From NCBI GenBank assembly GCA_937899715.1, contig CALCNX010000120.1, positions 1-29,198 on the forward strand: a stretch of DNA of 29,198 bases. The letters run 5' to 3'. The notes below the pieces were generated by a model. It saw only the letters and a program-made list of their open reading frames with translations. It was not told the origin of the DNA and did not search any database. Both the position numbers and the translations under genes were made by a program. This document shows, piece by piece, positions 8,333 to 16,341 of this stretch. Position 1 is the stretch's first letter, and every line of letters begins with the position of its first letter. Origin of the DNA: an uncultured bacterium. Its GTDB lineage: Bacteria > Bacteroidota > Ignavibacteria > Kapaibacteriales > UBA4661.

Positions 8333-10477
8333 ATGCAAAAAATATGCCAAAATAATAAAAGCCCCTTTCTCTCGCTCTTGTGGCTTTGGGTCGTGGGGTG
8401 CGGGCTGCTGCCTGTGCTACTTGCGGCACAGACAGGTAGTTTGCCGGAAATACCGGATTCAGCGCTCAGGATGCGCCCCAGTGTGGGCTTGATTCTGGGC
8501 GGGAATTTGAATCAGCATTTTGCGAATTTTACGCAGTTGCCGGGGATTGATGTCCGTACCCAAGCACCATTAGGCAGTAATATTCGTTTCGGAAATGGTG
8601 TGGGAGCAGGCTTTTCCCTCGGATTTGTGGGTGATTTTCCAATTTCGCAATCATTTGGAATTGGTACGAGGCTCTTATTCAGCAGTATGGGCGCTCCACT
8701 AAAAGCCTCCGAGGTTGTGCGCATCGGGTACTTAAATGCTGCGGGTACGGATGTCGCCTTTCGTGATGCCAATATTGGTTGGCAACTGGATAATAACCTT
8801 GGTTTAGCTTCCGCACAAATTCTTGCGTTCTTACGACCTGTCTCTTCACTTCCAGACTTACGATTTTATCTTGGTGCCGAAGCGGGGGTATTTGTAACGC
8901 GCACATTTTCGCAAAGCGAAACGATTCAAAATTTAAGTGATGAACCGCAAGCCGTTTTTCAGACGCTCCAGAAAAATCGTAACCTCCAGTCGGGTAATCT
9001 TCCATCGGGTTCGCCTCTGATTGCCGCCGTTGCGGGCATTGGCTACGACATACCACTCAAGTTTGGTGCTGCACGGGTGATGATTGCACCTGAAGCCACC
9101 TATGCGTATTCCTTTACGCCCGTTGTATCGGGTGTGCAGTGGAACGTGAACGCTCTCAGAGCAGGAGTGACGGCACGGTTTGTTATCCCCGAACCACCGC
9201 CACCGCCACCGCCACCGCCACCGCCACCACCGCCACCGCCACCGCGGTTGAGTGGTGATATTAAAGCATTCCGTGTGGATAGCAACGGTGCTGAATACCC
9301 GCTTATTCGTTTTAAGGTGGAGGAAACTACTTCAAAGCAGCTCTATCCGATTCTGCCGTTTGTATTCTTTGATGTCAATAATGACTCATTGCCCACACGG
9401 TACAAGCGTTTTGTGAAGCCCGACCCGGACGATTTTACAAGCGGAATTGAGGCTGAACTCAATAATTTCCAAAATCGTTTCTACAACTCAGACATGATGA
9501 GTGTTTACTACGACGTTCTAAACGTCATTGGTAAACGCCTCAAAGAGAAGCCTTCGTCAAAAATAACTCTCACGGGTTGCAACGACGGTCTGCCCGGCTC
9601 AGAAAAAGGTAATAAAAAACTGAGTATGCAGCGTGCTGTTACCGTACGAAATTATCTGATGAAAACATGGGATGTGGATTCTACTCGTATCAAATTAGAA
9701 GCGAGGGATTTACCTGTCTTTGCCACATCCTCCGTTGATACGCTCGAAGGCGCAGAAGAAAACCGCCGGGTAGAAATCACCAGCGCTGATCCCTCGGTAT
9801 TAGAGCCACTGTTGGTATTTGATACGCTCTCGGTTTGTAATGTTCCCAAAATCCGTATTCGGATGAAAGGTGAGGCAGAAGCAGGGTTTGAGAAATCTAT
9901 TATGCGGGCATATCAAGGTTCAAAGACCTTGAAAGAAGTTCGTATGGATGCCGGACCGCTTGCCGTCTATGATTGGAATGTTCAAGAAGAGCCGTTCAAT
10001 ATCCCGAAAGCAGATGATGATTTGAATTTTGAGCTGGAGGTGTATGACAAAGCGGCTCAGAAAGTTGTGGAAACCAATGAAGTTCCCGTAGAACAGCTCA
10101 ATTTGAAAAAGAAGAAAGAACTCAAAATCAAAGACAAAACAGTGGACGTGTTTCGTCTCATCTCATTCCCGTTCAACAGCGTCCAGATGGGTAAATTGAA
10201 CGACGAGATTGTAAGAAAGTATGTTAATCCGCACTTGACGAAAGAGTCCAAAGTCGTGGCGACAGGCTATACGGACAAACTTGGTAATGGCGATGTTAAT
10301 CAACGCTTATCCGATGGTCGCGCCAAAAGCGTTGCCGATGCGCTCAAGGCAGGTCAGGTAACATCGCTCGGCGTGGGTAATCGTCGTCCGCTCTACACCA
10401 ATGACCAGCCCGAAGGTCGCTTTTACAATCGTACGGTCGAGGTGCGTGTAGAAACGCCGGTGGATTACGGAAAATAG
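8333..10477 (+). CDS. Outer-membrane beta-barrel protein with polyproline linker and two OmpA-like domains
   Basis: A 714-residue envelope protein. Residues 1-32 form a signal peptide (cleavage likely after LLAA). Residues about 45-285 have the alternating pattern and glycine-rich turns of an outer-membrane beta-barrel. A run of 17 prolines (288-304) follows. Residues about 385-485 form a first OmpA-like domain (TGCND, then LSMQRAVTVRNYL, then ENRRVEI). A beta-rich spacer covers about 495-600. Residues about 606-712 form a second OmpA-like domain (TGYTDKLG, RLSDGRAKSV, NRTVEV). OmpA-like domains bind peptidoglycan, so the protein probably tethers the outer membrane to the wall. A GTG at 8327 could also start the frame; the ATG at 8333 is preferred. 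Monocistronic, with a strong terminator. Confidence 0.88.
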   Translation: MQKICQNNKSPFLSLLWLWVVGCGLLPVLLAAQTGSLPEIPDSALRMRPSVGLILGGNLNQHFANFTQLPGIDVRTQAPLGSNIRFGNGVGAGFSLGFVGDFPISQSFGIGTRLLFSSMGAPLKASEVVRIGYLNAAGTDVAFRDANIGWQLDNNLGLASAQILAFLRPVSSLPDLRFYLGAEAGVFVTRTFSQSETIQNLSDEPQAVFQTLQKNRNLQSGNLPSGSPLIAAVAGIGYDIPLKFGAARVMIAPEATYAYSFTPVVSGVQWNVNALRAGVTARFVIPEPPPPPPPPPPPPPPPPPRLSGDIKAFRVDSNGAEYPLIRFKVEETTSKQLYPILPFVFFDVNNDSLPTRYKRFVKPDPDDFTSGIEAELNNFQNRFYNSDMMSVYYDVLNVIGKRLKEKPSSKITLTGCNDGLPGSEKGNKKLSMQRAVTVRNYLMKTWDVDSTRIKLEARDLPVFATSSVDTLEGAEENRRVEITSADPSVLEPLLVFDTLSVCNVPKIRIRMKGEAEAGFEKSIMRAYQGSKTLKEVRMDAGPLAVYDWNVQEEPFNIPKADDDLNFELEVYDKAAQKVVETNEVPVEQLNLKKKKELKIKDKTVDVFRLISFPFNSVQMGKLNDEIVRKYVNPHLTKESKVVATGYTDKLGNGDVNQRLSDGRAKSVADALKAGQVTSLGVGNRRPLYTNDQPEGRFYNRTVEVRVETPVDYGK
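9194..9244 (+). repeat. CCA/CCG microsatellite encoding 17 prolines
   Basis: Seventeen consecutive proline codons, almost strictly alternating CCA and CCG with one CCA-CCA step, encode the rigid linker between barrel and periplasmic part. The 6-bp unit can change in number without shifting the frame, so linker length may vary between strains. Confidence 0.95.
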
Positions 10478-10514
10478 GAATTGAGGAAGTAGCACTGAGA
10501 AAAGAGAACAAAGC

Positions 10515-10555
10515 AAACACCCGCCGAACCACAATTCGGCGGGTGTTTTGGTTTT
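10515..10555 (+). terminator. Rho-independent terminator of the OmpA-family gene
   Basis: A perfect 14-bp GC-rich stem (10515-10528 with 10535-10548) with loop CCACAA is followed by TTTTGGTTTT. It lies 37 bp after the stop codon and separates this gene from the kelch operon. Confidence 0.93.
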
Positions 10556-10668
10556 GGAGAGAAAACTATTGTATATGGAGGAACGAAGTAGTAAATTCCC
10601 TGTCAAGCTACGGTATTTACTCATTAGACAGCTAATCGGTTATCTATTTCCCACTGCAAGCAAATGGT

Positions 10669-12063
10669 ATGATACAACGATGCTTTCGGATAAGTGTGTT
10701 CGTGGTCATGGTGTGTGTGTGCCCATCTTTGGTGTCAGCACAAGAACTTCAGTGGAAGGTACTTGGGCATTTGCAGGAAGCCAGGGCACATTTTGGTACT
10801 GCCATTATTGGTGTGGGTAAGGTATTGGTGGTAGGAGGTTTTACACAACAAAATGGTATACAGAGCGATCGCTTACGAGGCTCTGTGAGCAGTTCGTGCG
10901 AAGTAATAGATGTTTCTCTCCATCGAATACTATCTGCCCCTTCAATGGTTTTTCCACACGCGGGGGCTGTCATAGCGCAGACAAAAGATTCTAATATTGT
11001 GGTTATAAGCGGTTTAGCCACAGATAGTACAACTACTCCGATATGTGAAATGTATGACAGGAAAAGAAATCATTGGCGTGTTCTGGGAAGATTAACTTGG
11101 GGACGGCACGCACACTCCGCAACATTCATTAACGACGAAGAAATACTTGTCGTTGGCGGTCTTCCAAATTTTAACTATGCCCCTAGAATTGCTGAGGCTG
11201 AAATATTTAATATTCGTACTGGTCAGAGCCGTAGCATTAATGATTTTCCTTGTAAAATTGCAGGGTCGTACGCTACAGAGTCTCATTTTCTAGCGAGGAG
11301 CAAGCCAATTTTCTTTGGTGGGCGAAGTGGGGGAGAGGAAAGCTATCAACCGTCTGGTATTTATTCGTATGATACTGCCTCTGGGTATTGGTCTCAAATT
11401 ACCTATTTGCCTAGAACAGCTCATACAATGAGTGTTTTACGGTTATTTGACGGTAGGTTAATCGCCGCTGGTGGAGTAAAATGGCAAACAAATGCGAGAA
11501 CAAACAGTGCAAACCAACTTATTGCTTTAGAAACTGAAACGGGCTTCTCGGTCGTTGGAACAAAGATCAGGCCTCTTATCGTAGGCGGCATTGGCGAGTG
11601 GAATGGTGATATTATACTATTCTTGGGTGGACATGATGAAACAAGAGCAGCGCAAGGATACACAGAGTGGTTTGATCTCAAAACTTATCAGAGTTTTGAA
11701 GGACCTCCCCTGAAATTTGCTCGCTTTTTTTGTGCTTCTGTTTCTGTTCCCACATTTGATGAGCATGGTAATCAGCGAGGCGCTTGTATTCTTGCAATCG
11801 CAGGAGAGGGCACAGATAATAGATCTTTATCTAGCGTCGAAATATTAGAAACTGCAAACCCGGAGCTGCTCGAAATACCAAATCCTGAGATAGCATCCCA
11901 ACGCCTCAAGAAATTTTTGACTTCGCCAGCCATTATTGCTACACTAGCGATATTTATCCTCGCTTTAATTGCTGGCTTGCTATATCTTCTCTATCAGGTG
12001 TTAGTTATCCGAAGACAATCGAAACTTTCTTTTAAAGTCGATACTGTGGAGATACCGAAATGA
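10669..12063 (+). CDS. Kelch-propeller single-pass membrane protein 1 (kinase-less receptor paralogue)
   Basis: A 464-residue protein and first gene of the operon. Residues 1-24 are a signal peptide (ending VSAQ). Residues 25-400 hold about seven kelch-like blades, each with a GG turn and a downstream aromatic/Asp strand (for example VLVVGG near 52, CEMYD with W136, ILVVGG at 159, AGG near 267, LGG near 320). One transmembrane helix lies at 420-444, followed by a basic tail of about 20 residues (IRRQSK onward). There is no kinase, enzyme or DNA-binding domain. The whole chain aligns with the ectodomain and helix of the operon's sensor kinase, including cysteines C77 and C126 at identical residue numbers. 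Its stop codon overlaps the next start as ATGA, indicating translational coupling. The function is inferred to be ligand binding or modulation of the kinase; that is not demonstrated. Confidence 0.85.
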   Translation: MIQRCFRISVFVVMVCVCPSLVSAQELQWKVLGHLQEARAHFGTAIIGVGKVLVVGGFTQQNGIQSDRLRGSVSSSCEVIDVSLHRILSAPSMVFPHAGAVIAQTKDSNIVVISGLATDSTTTPICEMYDRKRNHWRVLGRLTWGRHAHSATFINDEEILVVGGLPNFNYAPRIAEAEIFNIRTGQSRSINDFPCKIAGSYATESHFLARSKPIFFGGRSGGEESYQPSGIYSYDTASGYWSQITYLPRTAHTMSVLRLFDGRLIAAGGVKWQTNARTNSANQLIALETETGFSVVGTKIRPLIVGGIGEWNGDIILFLGGHDETRAAQGYTEWFDLKTYQSFEGPPLKFARFFCASVSVPTFDEHGNQRGACILAIAGEGTDNRSLSSVEILETANPELLEIPNPEIASQRLKKFLTSPAIIATLAIFILALIAGLLYLLYQVLVIRRQSKLSFKVDTVEIPK

Positions 12064-13502
12064 TAAAATGGGCTATTCAACAATATCACCACAAGTTGGT
12101 CATAGTGGTAGCATTGATGCTCCATATTGTTGGTGCGCCTGCTTTGTATGCCCAAGAGCTTCAGTGGAAAGTGTTCGGGCATTTACACAATGGTCTTAGG
12201 GGCTTCTGTGCTGCTCCTATCGGCTCTGGACGGGTGTTAGTAATAGGCGGTTTTAGTGAGCAAAGAGGTTTCCAAAACTATCGTATCCGAGGCTCCGTAA
12301 CAAACTCGTGCGAAATGATAGATGTTAAATCACGTCGAATCACATCCGCGCCTTCGATGCACAGCCCTCATGCTAATGCTTCGATGGTACAAAGACAAGA
12401 TTCGAATATCATTATCATTAGTGGGCTGAATACTGATAGCACCTCCACGCCGATATGTGAGCTGTATGACCGCAAGAAAAATGAGTGGCGTGTTTTAGGT
12501 TCGTTGCTCATTGCACGTCATACACATTCGGCGGCACTTCTTAATGATGAAGAAATTCTCGTTGTTGGTGGTAGAGCCAAATCCAATTATGCCCCGGCTA
12601 TTGCTGAGGCAGAGATATTCAATATCCGTACTGGGCAAAGCCGTTTTGTGAGTGATTTCCCCGATAAACTTTGTGGTGGAGTCAGCGTAGAATCTCATGT
12701 TTTCTTTTCACAAAGCCCGATTTTTTTGAGTGGCGGTGGTGAAGGACACAAGAGCTATCGTTTATCAAATATGTACTATTTCAATGAGCGCTCCTCATCT
12801 TGGGTTTGTCTGGGAACCTTTCCTGAAGCCGGGGGTACGGTATCTGTCCGGCAGTTGTTTGATGGGAGGCTTGTTGTGGCTGGCGATGAAAAGAAAGCCA
12901 TCTTGTCGGAGAATAATACTAATACTAATACTAATACTAATACTAATTCTGGTTCTAGTATTTATTTGGAAAACCAACGTGGTTTTGTACGTGTGGGTAC
13001 AATGCTTAAACATCGTGCTCCCTCTAGCATAGAGCAATGGAGTGCTTCGATACTCTTGGGTATTGGAGGGGCATCGGATAGGCAAGGTGCTTATAATTCT
13101 ACCGAATGGTTTGATATTCAAACGCATCAATCAATAGAGGGTCCACTAATGAATGATGCACGTAGCGAGCACGTTTCCATCTCATTTCCAACATTTGATG
13201 CCCAAGGGACTCAGCGAGGGGTATGCCTTCTTGCCATTGGTGGCATTGGTGCAGAGGGGCACTCACTCTCCAGCGTGGAAATACTCGAAACCACGAATCC
13301 TCAACTTCTTGAAGTACCAAACCCAGAGATAGCATCCCAACGCCTCAAGAAGCTCTTGACTTCGCCGACCGTGATTGCTACATTATCAGGATTTATTCTT
13401 ATCTTGATTGCTGGGCTGTTGTACCTTTTGTATCAAGTATTGATTATCAGGCGGCAATCAAAATTTTCATATCAGAGCAATGCCGTAGGGGGGCATAAGT
13501 GA
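12060..13502 (+). CDS. Kelch-propeller single-pass membrane protein 2 (kinase-less receptor paralogue)
   Basis: A 480-residue paralogue with signal peptide (ending LYAQ), seven kelch-like blades, a transmembrane helix at about 436-460 and a short basic tail ending GGHK. The CE..D cysteines of blades 1 and 2 are again 49 residues apart. The loop of blade 5 (residues about 286-296) contains an Asn-Thr dipeptide run made by a 6-bp microsatellite; the other paralogues differ in length and sequence at this spot. The start overlaps the preceding stop by four bases. Its 3' end is nearly identical in DNA to that of the next gene. No catalytic domain. Confidence 0.85.
   Translation: MIKWAIQQYHHKLVIVVALMLHIVGAPALYAQELQWKVFGHLHNGLRGFCAAPIGSGRVLVIGGFSEQRGFQNYRIRGSVTNSCEMIDVKSRRITSAPSMHSPHANASMVQRQDSNIIIISGLNTDSTSTPICELYDRKKNEWRVLGSLLIARHTHSAALLNDEEILVVGGRAKSNYAPAIAEAEIFNIRTGQSRFVSDFPDKLCGGVSVESHVFFSQSPIFLSGGGEGHKSYRLSNMYYFNERSSSWVCLGTFPEAGGTVSVRQLFDGRLVVAGDEKKAILSENNTNTNTNTNTNSGSSIYLENQRGFVRVGTMLKHRAPSSIEQWSASILLGIGGASDRQGAYNSTEWFDIQTHQSIEGPLMNDARSEHVSISFPTFDAQGTQRGVCLLAIGGIGAEGHSLSSVEILETTNPQLLEVPNPEIASQRLKKLLTSPTVIATLSGFILILIAGLLYLLYQVLIIRRQSKFSYQSNAVGGHK
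12915..12947 (+). repeat. AATACT hexanucleotide microsatellite
   Basis: Five complete AATACT units plus a partial one, in frame, encode alternating Asn and Thr in a blade-5 loop of kelch protein 2. Because the unit is six bases, copy-number change alters loop length but keeps the frame. Confidence 0.97.
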
Positions 13503-13546
13503 TGCGGTTGCTACCTCAGCGATATTGCCGTCATGTTATTATGGGG
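13459..13546 (+). repeat. Long direct repeat, copy 1 (kelch gene 2/3 junction)
   Basis: The 88-bp junction covering the end of kelch gene 2 and the start of gene 3 recurs at 14880-14967 with about five mismatches. The offset is 1421 bp, one gene length. It spans tail codons, the stop/start overlap and signal-peptide codons, and offers a substrate for unequal crossing-over. Confidence 0.92.
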
Positions 13547-14923
13547 ATAGTGTATATGTTCCATAGCGGTTTTTTTGCTATACCGATGTATGCCCAAGAG
13601 CTTCAATGGAAAGTATTCGGGCATTTGCAGGAAAGCCGTGTCGGCTTTTGTGCCGCAGCTATTGGGTATGGTAAGGTGCTGGTGATAGGCGGCTTCAGTG
13701 AACAAAGAGGCAATCAAAATCACCGTGTACGAGGTTCGGTAACAAGTTCATGCGAAATGATAGATATCAAATCTCGCCGAATTACATCTGCTTCTTCAAT
13801 GCACAGTCCCCATGCGTTTGCTTGTGTGCTGCAAACAAAAGACTCAAGTATCGTGATTATTAGCGGGCTGAACACTGACAGCATAACAACTCCTGTCTGC
13901 GAGATGTATGATCGTAAGAAAAACGAGTGGCGTGTTTTGGGTTCATTGCTTATCGGTCGTCACCAGCATTCCGCTGCCTTTCTCAATGATGAAGAAATTA
14001 TTGTTGTCGGGGGTATTGCTAAGTACAACTATGGGGCGAGTATTGCAGAAGCAGAGGTGTTGAATATCCGTACGGGGCAAAGCCGATTCGTGGATGACTT
14101 TCCAGATAAATGTTGCTTTGGTGTAAGTATCAGTTCGCGTATTTTCTTTTCACAAAGCCCGCTATTTTTCGGGGGGCGAGGTGAAAGCGGAATCAGCTAT
14201 CATTTATCGAATATGTACTGTTTTGATAAAGTCTCATCCCATTGGGTACGGCTTGGAACCTTCCCCGAAGCAATGTGTGCATTATCATTCCAACGGCTAT
14301 TTGATGGGCGGCTTATTGTGTCGGGCGGTAGAAAAAAAGATAATACTGTCTCTGCGAACAATATTGTCCAAAGCTCGAATATTTATTTGGAAAATCCGGG
14401 TGGTTTTTCATTTATTGGTTTAATGCTAAGACCTCGGTCTTGGTCAAGTCTGGAGCAATGGAATAATGATATACTTCTTATTATTGGTGGTTCAGACAAT
14501 GGGCGGGTATCTCTTAGTCGCTGTGAGTGGTTTGATTTACAAACACACCAATCCATAGAAGGTCCGGCGATGAATGAAGCACGTAATTCTCACACTTCTG
14601 TATCATTCCCGACATTTGATAATCAAGGGCGACAAGAAGGAGCTTGTATTCTAGTTGTCGGTGGTTTTGATGCGCAAAATCGTTCACTCTCCAGTGTGGA
14701 AATACTCGAAACCACGAATCCCCAGCTCCTTGAAGTACCAAACCCAGAGATAGCATCCCAACGCCTCAAGAAGCTCTTGACTTCGCCGACCGTGATTGCT
14801 ACATTAGCGGGATTTATTCTTATTTTGATTGCTGGGCTGATATACCTTTTGTATCAAGTATTGATTATCAGGCGGCAATCGAAATTTTCATATCAGAGCA
14901 ATGCCGTAGGAGGGCATAAGTGA
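13502..14923 (+). CDS. Kelch-propeller single-pass membrane protein 3 (kinase-less receptor paralogue)
   Basis: A 473-residue paralogue: signal peptide (ending MYAQ), seven kelch-like blades, a transmembrane helix near residues 430-453 and a tail identical to that of protein 2 (ending GGHK). It starts at the ATG overlapping the previous TGA by one base (TGATG); a GTG one codon earlier is a less likely start. The cysteine pair of blades 1 and 2 is kept. Blade 5's loop has no microsatellite. The junction with the next gene repeats the junction with the previous one, showing recent duplication or conversion. No catalytic domain was found. Confidence 0.85.
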   Translation: MRLLPQRYCRHVIMGIVYMFHSGFFAIPMYAQELQWKVFGHLQESRVGFCAAAIGYGKVLVIGGFSEQRGNQNHRVRGSVTSSCEMIDIKSRRITSASSMHSPHAFACVLQTKDSSIVIISGLNTDSITTPVCEMYDRKKNEWRVLGSLLIGRHQHSAAFLNDEEIIVVGGIAKYNYGASIAEAEVLNIRTGQSRFVDDFPDKCCFGVSISSRIFFSQSPLFFGGRGESGISYHLSNMYCFDKVSSHWVRLGTFPEAMCALSFQRLFDGRLIVSGGRKKDNTVSANNIVQSSNIYLENPGGFSFIGLMLRPRSWSSLEQWNNDILLIIGGSDNGRVSLSRCEWFDLQTHQSIEGPAMNEARNSHTSVSFPTFDNQGRQEGACILVVGGFDAQNRSLSSVEILETTNPQLLEVPNPEIASQRLKKLLTSPTVIATLAGFILILIAGLIYLLYQVLIIRRQSKFSYQSNAVGGHK

Positions 14924-14967
14924 TGCGATGGCTACCTCAGCGATATTGCCGTCATGTTATTATGGGT
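14880..14967 (+). repeat. Long direct repeat, copy 2 (kelch gene 3/4 junction)
   Basis: Second copy of the 88-bp junction sequence seen at 13459-13546, with about five mismatches. A further shared block covering the NPEIASQRLKK codons and the start of the membrane helix (near 13321, 14743 and 16160) is nearly identical in kelch genes 2, 3 and 4. Confidence 0.92.
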
Positions 14968-16341
14968 ATAGTGTTTATGCTCCATATCGGCTTTTCTATC
15001 ATTCCGGCAATATATGCCCAAGAACTTCAATGGAAAGTGTTTGGGCATTTGCAGGAAAGTCGCGTCGGCTTTTGTGCCGCAGCTATTGGGTATGGGAAGG
15101 TGTTCGTGATAGGTGGTTTCAGCTAACAAAGAGGCAACCAAAATCAACGGATACGAGGTTCGGTAACAAACTCGTGTGAGATGATAGATGTAAAATCTCG
15201 CCGAATCACATCCGTCCCTTCAATGCACAGCCCCCATGCCGATGCGTATATGCTCCAAACGCGAGACTCGAATGTAGTGATAATCAGTGGTCTGAACACC
15301 GACAGTACAACAACACCAATCTGTGAGATATATGACCGCAAGAAAAACGAGTGGCGTGTTTTGGGTTCATTGCTGATTGGTCGTCACGATTATTCTGCTG
15401 CGTTTCTCAATGATGAAGAAATAATGGTTGTTGGTGGTCGAGCCCAATTCAATTATGCGCCAGCGATTGCAGAAGCAGAGATATTCAATATTCGCACGGG
15501 GCAGAGTCGATTTGTGGATGACTTTCCTGATAAATGTTGCTTGGGGGTAAGTATAAATTCGCGTATTTTCTTTCCACAAAGTCCTCTGTTCTTGGGCGGT
15601 CGAGGTGAGCGCTATAATAGCTATCGTTTGTCAAATTTGTATTACTTTAGTACAGATTCGTCTCGTTGGGTTTGTTTGGGAGCCTTTCCCGAAGCAATGA
15701 GCATAACATCTGTACAAGAACTGCTTGATGGACGCGTTATTGTGGCTGGTGGTGAAAAAAACGCAACTAGAAATACCATAATTCCTGGTCTTAACATTTA
15801 TCTCGAAAATCGGCAGGGTTTCTCCCCTGTTTGCACAATGATTAAACCTCGATCTTGGTCTAGTATTGAACAGTGGAATAATGATATACTTCTGATTTTT
15901 GGTGGCAATGATGAAAAACTTACACCGTATAATGCCACAGAATGGTTTGATCTTCGAACGTACCAATCCATAGATGGTCCGCCAATGAATGAAGCACGTA
16001 CTAAGCATACTTCCGTATCATTTTTGATATTCAATGCTCAAGGGCAACAGCAAGGAGTTTGTATCCTCGCTATTGGTGGTGCTGACGCGCAAGGTCGTTC
16101 ACTCTCTAGTGTAGAGATATTGGAAACCATAAATCCACAGCTTCTTGAAATACCAAACCCTGAGATAGCATCCCAACGCCTCAAGAAGCTCTTGACTTCG
16201 CCGACCGTGATTGCTACATTAGCAATATTTATTCTTGTATTGATTGCTGCGCTGTTGTATCTTTTATATCAAGTGTTCATCATTAAACAAAAAGCAACGC
16301 TTCCCGTTTGGGGCAAAGAGATGCCGGAGGTTAAAGGATAA
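14923..16341 (+). pseudogene. Kelch-propeller membrane protein 4, interrupted by one in-frame stop
   Basis: The fourth paralogue is full length (472 codons) except for TAA at 15124-15126 (codon 68). Genes 2 and 3 have GAG or GAA at this position (GFSEQRG), so a single G-to-T change explains it. The frame before and after the stop is otherwise intact, with no shift: signal peptide (ending IYAQ), seven blades, membrane helix and tail. Translation would give a 67-residue secreted fragment. An internal ATG at 15181 could restart 386 residues, but without a signal peptide. The gene overlaps its upstream neighbour (TGATG) and its downstream neighbour (TAATG). The lesion must be recent, or it is a sequencing error or a suppressed codon. 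Premature termination could also lower translation of the coupled kinase gene, though a Shine-Dalgarno-like AAAGGA precedes that gene. Confidence 0.85.

Noticed and set aside
8393..8404. Lipobox-like VVGC in the OmpA-family signal peptide
   Set aside because: The hydrophobic stretch continues well past the cysteine and ends in a good LLAAQ site; barrel proteins are not usually lipoproteins.
14928..15179. Alternative frame running through the stop codon of kelch gene 4
   Set aside because: It encodes no kelch pattern; the main frame continues unchanged after the TAA, so no frameshift rescue is implied.
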